Below are positions 57,843 to 64,000 of a DNA stretch of 64,000 nucleotides, one piece after another. The notes below the pieces were generated by a model. The model ran no database searches and was not told the origin of the DNA. It worked only from the letters and a program-made list of their open reading frames with translations. Each line of letters begins with the position of its first letter. Within the stretch, counting starts at the first letter, position 1. This stretch comes from Biomphalaria glabrata (Eukaryota > Mollusca > Gastropoda > Planorbidae). The DNA lies in assembly GCF_947242115.1 (NCBI RefSeq), contig NC_074713.1, positions 8,352,501-8,416,500 on the forward strand, written 5' to 3'. A program made the position numbers and the translations under genes.

Positions 57843-58499
57843 GATGTATTCCAATGTAAACTGGTTCGAAATGATGCATTAAAAAAAATATGTCTTGTTT
57901 TATAACAATTTACTTCTATTCCTTTGACATCTTGATTTGACTAAAGGATTGTTGGGACATTCTGTATACGAGTTGCAGACTTCATTAGAGGTTTTCATTC
58001 AAGGCAAAAAAACAAACAAATAGAAATAGTATTTGAGAAAGAGCATTTCCATTGGTTCTCCACCAATTCTTGTATCTCCAGTCGATGTGCCAAAACCCCC
58101 CCCCCCACACAAAATATCAAATATTATATCTCCAGCGACAATATGTACTTGATTTATTGTACTATGTATTATTCAACTGTTACCAATTATCCACTCAAGA
58201 CTAGCGTCTCACCGAAGCATAAAGGCTCAAATAGTCGACCAGAACTGTTGTTCTGTTTTTTGTTCTAAGCATAAAGCTGGTTAGTCTATTTACCAAAACA
58301 TTTGAGCTATTAGTTTCTACCAACAGTAGGGTAATCTTACTAGATCTACGTGTCACAAACAAGAAAAAAAATTCTTGCATAATTGATTTTAAAAATTAAA
58401 AGGTTCTCTGTAAGAAAAGAAAAAAAGTAGCCGTTGCTTCTGAACTTTGAATGGTCTAAAGTATCATGATTTCAGATTTTCAATATCTTTTCTTGTTTA
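57843..58499. other. No gene recognised
   Basis: AT-rich; a C-run near 58097. No motif. Confidence 0.35.
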
Positions 58500-58565
58500 C
58501 AAGATCTAACCGGGACGGATGGACGGACGGACAGACAAACCACACAAAACTAACAGCGTCTATTC
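58500..58565 (-). repeat. Dispersed repeat E, copy 3 (end only)
   Basis: On the minus strand GACGCTGTTAGTTTTGTGTG, then GTTTGTCTGTCCGTCC, matching 55140-55190. Confidence 0.6.
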
Positions 58566-58973
58566 CCGCAAAAAAATATATAAAAACAAAACTTCAGAAT
58601 ATCTTTTGAATCATTGTCACGTTTGTTCATTTATTTATCTAAGGACATCCATCCCTAGATCCCAGTGGCGCTACATCCCATAATGGGTTCTGGCCTTCAA
58701 CACATCCCTCCATTCAGATCTCTCCTTGGCCTTTCGTCTCCACGCCCTAACCCCAAGCTGTTGCAGATCTGATATATCTAAAGACATTTTTGTAAAAAGG
58801 ACTTTCTTTAGACGTCTATTTTAAGTATTCATTTGATTTTAATTTTGTTGAATAAATATACATAGTTGGCAGCACGAAAAGCGTATTCCTTTTCATTACA
58901 AATTGAAATATTTACGATTTAAAAAAAAAAGCTAAGGCTTTAGGAAGATGATCCATATTCCTTACATTATTTG

Positions 58974-58979
58974 TTTATT
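58974..58979 (-). terminator. Candidate poly(A) signal of the DRC10-like gene
   Basis: AATAAA on the minus strand, about 100 bases after the stop codon. Confidence 0.5.
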
Positions 58980-59079
58980 TCTTGATGAGCTAATAAATAC
59001 TGATGTAGATAGCCTGTGTGGTAGTAGTCTTTTCATTGGACGAACGGTGTCTGCCTAACCAATCGCATTCTTGAATCTA

Positions 59080-59370
59080 TCAGTTGTTTTTGGCTGCGGC
59101 TGCCATCCTCTTTGCCGCCTTGGCTCTCCGCTTGGCTTCTGCTTGGATGGCTTTTCGGACTTTAAATGACCTGTAGAAGGCTTGGATCAGCCTCACGGCA
59201 GTGGCGGTGCCCCTGAAAGTGCGCCTCATAATCTGCACCGCGTTCCTGGCGGCTCGTCTCTCCTCCATGATAAACATGTACTCTTTCTCCAGATCTGCGA
59301 AATATTCCTCCAGTTCTGCAAGCTGAGCTTTCTCATCCTTGTAGTTCATTTCAATATATTCGTACATTTC
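59080..59370 (-). CDS. DRC10: DRC10-like last exon (96 codons plus stop)
   Basis: Follows an acceptor made of a CT run and CTAG. Starts EMYEYIEMNYKDEK and ends AAAAKNN before TAA-type stop. Carries the IQ motif. Confidence 0.8.
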   Translation of the reverse strand, partial: EMYEYIEMNYKDEKAQLAELEEYFADLEKEYMFIMEERRAARNAVQIMRRTFRGTATAVRLIQAFYRSFKVRKAIQAEAKRRAKAAKRMAAAAKNN

Positions 59371-60921
59371 CTAGAGAGAGAGAGAGAGTATGAGTTTTGA
59401 GTTTTTGGCACAATTTAGGCCATGTCGTGCCCGTAATCCTTCAAGGGTTACTCTCCTTTACAAAAGCTAAATTCCATACAGTTAGATCATTAAAAAAAAA
59501 AAAAAAGTTTTATTCACAGTTAAAATAGTAAAGGTAGTAAAAATTTAATAATTAGTAAAAATCTTATGTAAATATTATAGGGTCACAATTTCAAAAATCA
59601 GATCTTCGTAGTAAACCCCACCTCCCGGACAAAGCCCAGTATCTTCCCTGGGTCGACATTGTTGAATAGTGTTTTTAAGTTGTGCGCTCTAAAAAAATTT
59701 TCCCTAACATCCTGGTATCTTGGGCAATCAATGAGGATATGATCCACCGTGAGGCGAAAGTCACAGTACTCACAAAGTGAGATGTAGGTGTGTCCAATCC
59801 TAAGTCTGGACATGGTCGTGCTACCACGCCTTGTCAGACACCTAAATGTGGGCCGCCACCTGACATCCGCCACAATCTGCCTGAGTTTGTTGTGAGTCTC
59901 AGCCTCCCATCGATTCTGACACTCTCGATAGGTGGCAGAGGCAATACTTTGTCTCAGGTCTGAACAGGGAATTTAGCAGCAAAAAAAAAAAAAAGTCAAG
60001 TTCTCCTTTCAGACGTTGTGGTCTATAGGGCAGATGATGTAAAGGGCATCTGTTTCTGTGGCCTACGGTTAGCGAGTGTGTCATGTGGACAGCACTACGA
60101 CCAACCGCCTTTACTTTTCACCAACTAATGTCAGGTACCCATTAGAGCTGAGTGGGCTCAGAGGTGCCAGAAGACTAAAAATTCCATTCTACACCAGAAT
60201 TCTAACTCCGGACCCCGGTTTGGAAGCCAAGCGCTTTACCGCTCAGCCACAGCGCCTGTTAATGTCTATTAATTAATTAATCTGTAAATATTTGTTTTTC
60301 ACATTTAGAGATTTCCGTCTCCAAGTATTATACTTTATTCATTTACTAATAATGCTCATTACATAGTAAGCGGTAGCTACAAATCAATACAAACTAAAAG
60401 GTAAATTAATTGTGTTTTTTTACAAAGCTTATATCAGCTCACTCTGTCTGTCGGTCTGTCTGTCTGTGTCTGGTACACTTTTGGAACACGTTGTTTTTCA
60501 CTCTTTCCATTCTCGTATCATGTTGAATCTTTACATAATTATTCACTCTAACAAACCACGAATCAATAAAAAAATTAACAATTAAATATCGTAGTTATTA
60601 TTAATTATTCTGTTTGATATCGAAAAAGGGAAACATCTTACACTATTGAGAAATATGGTTTTAATTGTGGAGCTCTTCCCATTAAATAAGCTTTATTTGT
60701 TTTGTTTTATTTTTCTTGTTTCGGTTTCATTTCTGTTGTTTAATTTTAATCGAATCGCTTTAAAGAAAAACAAACTTGATGGTGGCCCCTATAACTGAGT
60801 TGATGTATGACTCTCATTAATGTTTACAAAACATTGAATCCACAATTACCATTTTACGAATCATTTCCTCGTCGTATTTTCTTATGCATGCATCCAATTC
60901 GTTCTCCATTTTATACTTCTC
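59080..60921 (-). CDS. DRC10: DRC10/IQCD-like dynein regulatory complex protein, C-terminal part (two exons)
   Basis: Exons 60921-60850 and 59370-59080 join in phase 0. Together they encode 120 residues: a charged coiled coil (KYKMENELDACIRKYDEEM, then YKDEKAQLAELEEYFADLEK), an EYMFIMEERRAARNA segment, an IQ motif (IQAFYRSFKVR) and an Ala/Lys/Arg-rich end. The order EEYF-x-x-LE-x-EY-x-x-IMEERR followed by IQAF(Y/W)R fits the C-terminus of DRC10 (IQCD), a subunit of the nexin-dynein regulatory complex of motile cilia and sperm flagella. IQ motifs bind calmodulin or light chains. The N-terminal part is missing here and should lie at higher coordinates. Identification rests on remembered family pattern, not alignment. 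Confidence 0.75.
59598..59967 (-). mobile_element. LINE C-terminal fragment (open frame)
   Basis: On the minus strand an uninterrupted frame of about 120 codons reads ATYRECQNRWEAETHNKLRQ, then RGSTTMSRLRIGHTYISL, then CEYCDFRLTVDHILIDCPRY and ends in a stop at 59598. The Cys-x2-Cys...His-x4-Cys knuckle with RLRIGHT is the classic end of Jockey/I-type non-LTR retrotransposons after the RNase H-like region. It lies in the intron of the DRC10-like gene, same strand, beside a SINE. Confidence 0.85.
59998..60259 (-). mobile_element. SINE family A copy
   Basis: On the minus strand: GTGGCTGAGCGGTAAAGCGC, CGGGGTCCGGAGTTAGAATT (B box diverged), body with AGTTGGTGAAAAGTAAAGGC and 3' end CTGAAAGGAGAACTTGAC followed by a T-run. 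Inserted next to the LINE fragment. Confidence 0.88.
60420..60620 (-). repeat. Dispersed repeat A, copy 8
   Basis: On the minus strand: TTTGATTCGTGGTTTGTTAG-like block, AAGATTCAACATGATACGAG, GGAAAGAGTGAAAAACAACG, CCAGACACAGACAGACAG and GATATAAGCTTTGTAAA. Confidence 0.65.
60850..60921 (-). CDS. DRC10: DRC10-like internal exon (24 codons)
   Basis: Between the acceptor CTCTCAACAG and the donor GTAATT. Reads EKYKMENELDACIRKYDEEM then IRKM. Phase 0 at both ends. Confidence 0.7.
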
Positions 60922-60974
60922 CTGTTGAGAGATAAGAAAAGCAACCAAATCAATCATAGATTCGCAGGGTTTAA

Positions 60975-61195
60975 CTCTTTCTCTCCGTATTATTTTGCTC
61001 ATTATTATTTCACTACCCTGTTATGATTGGGCTTCCATAGCTTCGTTGTTTGTTATCAAAAAATGTTGTATTTGGTCTAGAATTAAAGGGAATAGCATGC
61101 TCTTTTTACATAATTCAAAGTCAAGTTTAAAAAAGTAAACATTAATTTAATTAAGTCATAATCAACGATGGTATCGTCGATTAGGAGAGAAAGAG
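60975..61195 (+). mobile_element. TTAA-type MITE (piggyBac-like)
   Basis: 221 bases with perfect 12-bp inverted ends CTCTTTCTCTCC (60975-60986) and GGAGAGAAAGAG (61184-61195), and TTAA on both sides (60971-60974 and 61196-61199). It lies 50 bases upstream of the DRC10-like internal exon. Related copy at 7495-7723 in fos intron 3. Confidence 0.78.
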
Positions 61196-61254
61196 TTAAT
61201 AATTACAACTCCAACTTTCGTGGAAACTAAAACCTAAAACCTGGGCTAGAAAAT

Positions 61255-61360
61255 GAGAAACCTGGCTAGACACGGATCTCGAAAACGGCTCCAAGGATTT
61301 ACCTAGAAATCTGACAGTTGATGTTTATTGTTGGGAAAATAATTATTTCCTCGTTGGCCA
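61255..61360 (+). repeat. Dispersed repeat F, copy 2
   Basis: Has GGATCTCGAAAACGGCTCCA, GATTTACCTAGAAATCTGAC and TTGGGAAAATAATTATTTCC; inverse of 44025-44135. Confidence 0.5.
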
Positions 61361-62344
61361 AACTGGAAAACTCTAATTTGATCGGTATAATTTTTCAAAG
61401 TATAAAAAGAAATAAATTAAAATTTGGCTTATATTGAACAAATTATGCAAATTCTTGTATATAGGCCCTATCTGCACGTATGCATTGTATTATTCGGAAG
61501 TCTAATACATTAATGTTCTGGAACATCTTGCGCATTTTCTTCTAGGTCGACATCTATAGACCTTTCATTAGAATATTATAAACCTTTATTTTTATATATA
61601 AATATTTTAAATGCAACATTCGTTAATTTTTAAGAGCAACATCAAAATTGCTGTTTAAGTTGTAGAAAAGATTTTGTTTCTAGTATTTGGACCTCAATTT
61701 TTTTTTTCATCCAGGAACGCTTACCAAAATAACTGTTAACATCATTTAAATAGAAGAATAATCTCCCTTTGATAATGGTTTTATTTATTTTTTTCTTGTT
61801 TTATTTAAAGCTACGTGGCTATAGAGAAAAATATTGCAATTTTTGCAAAAGGTTTTGATAATTTTTCCACCTACATATAAAGCAACCCTGGAGTTTGGGT
61901 GTGTGTGAGGTGTGCAATCACAGAATTTTGAGACTGTTGGACATCGCTTTAATTTTTTCCCAAGAAATACAACCAATAGTTCCGGTAGCACAATTAAAAA
62001 AACCAAGACAGCTAAGGGCTTCCCTTTTGGCATGCAACATGTTGTGAAAAGGGAAAAGGAAAGAGGATTTATTTAAATGATAAATTAAAAATCAAAAACA
62101 AAAACAAAAAAACGCAGGGAAAGTTGTGTCAAACCACAGCCATTGGCTTGACTCGGTCAAAACCAGGCGAATCTAAGGAGCGAGTATGACCACATTTCCA
62201 TTTATTTTTATTATAAGAAACATCCAAAGATTTCTTCTTTTTTTTTGTTTTTCAAAGCGTTACGTACAATAAGCTCAGTGCTATTCTTCAGCTGCTCGTA
62301 ATACAGAAAATTGATTTTGGTCACGCTCGGGGAGCTGACAGCAA
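61361..62344. other. No gene recognised
   Basis: AT-rich sequence upstream of the DRC10-like internal exon; no further exon of that gene was identified. Confidence 0.4.
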
Positions 62345-63285
62345 ACAGCTAGACAAGCAAACACCTTGACAACAAACACCTTGACAGTAAACAACTTAGC
62401 AGCAAACGCCTTGACAACAAACACATTGACAGTAAACAACTTAGCAGCAAACGCCTTGACAACAAACACATTGACAGTAAACAACTAGGCATCAAACACC
62501 TTGACAACAAACACCTTGACAGTAAACAACTAGGCATCAAACACCTTGACAACAAACACATTGACAGTAAACAACTAGGCATCAAACACCTTGACAACAA
62601 ACACATTGACAGTAAACAACTAGGCATCAAACACCTTGACAACAAACCTATTGACAGTAAACAACTTAGCAGCAAACGCCTTGACAACAAACACATTGAC
62701 AGTAAACAACTAGGCATCAAACACCTTGACAACAAACACATTGACAGTAAACAACTTAGCAGCAAACGCCTTGACAGTAAACAACTAGGCAGCAAACACA
62801 TTGACAGTAAACAACTAGGCAGCAAACGCCTTGACAGTAAACAACTAGGCAGCAAACGCCTTGACAGTAAACAACTAGACAGCAAACGCCTTGACAGTAA
62901 ACAACTAGGCAGCAAACGCCTTGACAGTAAACAACTAGGCAGCAAACGCCTTGACAGTAAACAACTAGGCAGCAAACGCCTTGACAGTAAACAACTAGGC
63001 AGCAAACACATTAACAGTAAACAACTAGGCAGCAAACGCATTGACAGTAAACAACTAGGCAGCAAACGCCTTGACAGTAAACAACTAGGCAATAAACAAC
63101 TAGGCAGCAACACCTAAACACTTAGAAAACACATGGACACCTAGACAAAAGAAACCTACACAGCAAACACATAGCAAATACCTACACCAACAACCATCTA
63201 GACTGCAAACACATAGACAGTAAACACCTAGACTGCAGATACTTAGACAGTAGACACCTCGACAGTAGACACATAGACAGCAAAG
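62345..63285. repeat. 30-bp minisatellite
   Basis: About 25 copies of units like CTTGACAGTAAACAACTAGG followed by CAGCAAACGC, with variants carrying ACAACAAACA or CATCAAACAC. It is regular to about 63110 and then decays to short ACATAGACAG-type words until 63285. A 254-codon open frame on the minus strand is a by-product. Confidence 0.95.
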
Positions 63286-63628
63286 TCACGACTTAAGCAT
63301 TTCAGAGTCCGGGCCTGTTTAGATACTAGGCCTTGAGTTTTGAGATTTAAAAAAAAATATTATCTTTCAATTAATTCCGAAACAAAATTGAAAACTTTCC
63401 AACTCTAGAATCTACACTCTTTTCACGACTTAAATATTTTCAATTCACAACTTTTTAATTTACAGTATGGCAACTTAACAATGTTCAATTAAAAACTTAG
63501 CAATTTACAATTAACCCCTTAACAATTCACAATTCAAAACTTATTTAGTTTAAATTAATAATTGAACAATTTACAACTCACAATTTAACAATTTACAATT
63601 TAAAAATGGATTTTTTTCATAACTGAAA
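63286..63628. other. AT-rich degenerate CAATTTA(C/A)-type sequence
   Basis: Between 63430 and 63605 short words such as ACAATTTACAATT, AACAATTCACAATT and CAATTTAACAATTTAC recur, suggesting an old tandem array. No gene. Confidence 0.5.
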
Positions 63629-63886
63629 AGTTCCCTTTTCAGACCTTGCGATCTATAGGGCAGATGATGTAAAGGTCATCTAATTCTGTGACGCACCCAA
63701 GAGGGTGTCATATGGCCAGCACAACGACGAACAGCCTTCACTTTTCCCCAACTATTGTCAGACACCCGAGGGCTCAGAGGCGCCCCAAATATCACGAAAT
63801 TAAAAATCCCAGTCTTCACCAGGATTCGAACCCTGGACCCCCGGCTCGAAAGCCAAGTGCTTTACCACTGAGCCACCAGGGCTCCG
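63629..63886 (-). mobile_element. SINE family A copy
   Basis: On the minus strand: GTGGCTCAGTGGTAAAGCAC, B box GGTTCGAATCC, GAAGACTGGGATTTTTAATT and the 3' end CTGAAAAGGGAACTTTTC. Well preserved. Confidence 0.9.
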
Positions 63887-63944
63887 CCAATGATAATAAG
63901 CGTCACTAATGATGTTTTGTTAAAAATTATGTAACCGGGCTGCC

Positions 63945-64000
63945 CTACCATTATCTGGAATTTCCTCCAAGGCCTTTACCACTTAGCCACCCCGCCTCCC
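63945..64000 (-). mobile_element. tRNA-like head of another SINE, cut by the window end
   Basis: On the minus strand GGGAGGCGGGGTGGCTAAGT and GGTAAAGGCCTTGG, an A-box head like that of SINE A. Its head faces the window edge and its downstream sequence (toward 63945) diverges. Confidence 0.5.

Noticed and set aside
58640-58760. GC-richer stretch with CAGTGGCGCTACATCCCATA
   Set aside because: Looks like a piece of some repeat, but no partner was found in the window and no family was recognised.
62349-63113. 254-codon Leu/Ser/Cys-rich frame on the minus strand
   Set aside because: By-product of the 30-bp array; resembles a membrane protein only through its T/C-rich codons.

Overview
The window looks like a piece of a nuclear genome from a mollusc, most likely a heterobranch gastropod. 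It is AT-rich, its genes have introns with GT/AG boundaries, and most of the DNA is non-coding and packed with LINEs, tRNA-derived SINEs, hAT DNA transposons, small MITEs and minisatellites. The species call is an inference from gene architecture and repeat style, not a database match. Only three protein-coding host genes and one tRNA gene can be supported.

(1) 2500-16400, minus strand: a complete Fos-family bZIP transcription factor gene (c-Fos/kayak type). Four coding exons (16103-15993, 14264-13905, 8281-8174, 7055-6438) join in phase 0 to give 398 residues. A possible alternative first exon (14840-14592) would give a 444-residue isoform with a Tyr/Gln/Pro-rich head. Upstream lie a CArG box, an FAP-like TGCGTCA site, a TATA-like box and TGAGTCA sites. 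Downstream is a long AT-rich probable 3' UTR with an AU-rich nonamer and two candidate poly(A) signals.

(2) 52720-52864, plus strand: first coding exon of an atypical Rho-family small GTPase with changed residues in the P-loop and switch I. No further exon of it was recognised in the window.

(3) 59080-60921, minus strand: the last two exons of a DRC10/IQCD-like dynein regulatory complex subunit, ending in an IQ motif. Its 5' part lies beyond the window or was not recognised.

(4) 23578-23649, plus strand: tRNA-Asp(GTC) followed by a T-run.

The rest is repeats. 1-2000 holds two LINE fragments and a dispersed repeat. 17.7-31.4 kb holds a LINE split by an hAT transposon with a perfect 8-bp target duplication, further LINE fragments, several hAT elements and MITEs, and microsatellites. 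31.8-41 kb holds SINE copies, a 33-bp minisatellite split by a 2.1-kb hAT element that itself carries a SINE with a 17-bp target duplication, and another hAT element. 41-50 kb is rich in tandem duplications and minisatellites. 50.6-51.5 kb is a degenerate LINE reverse transcriptase. 53-58 kb holds four tandem arrays. 59.6-64 kb holds a LINE C-terminus, SINEs, a TTAA-flanked MITE and a 30-bp array. No LTR or virus-like element was recognised.
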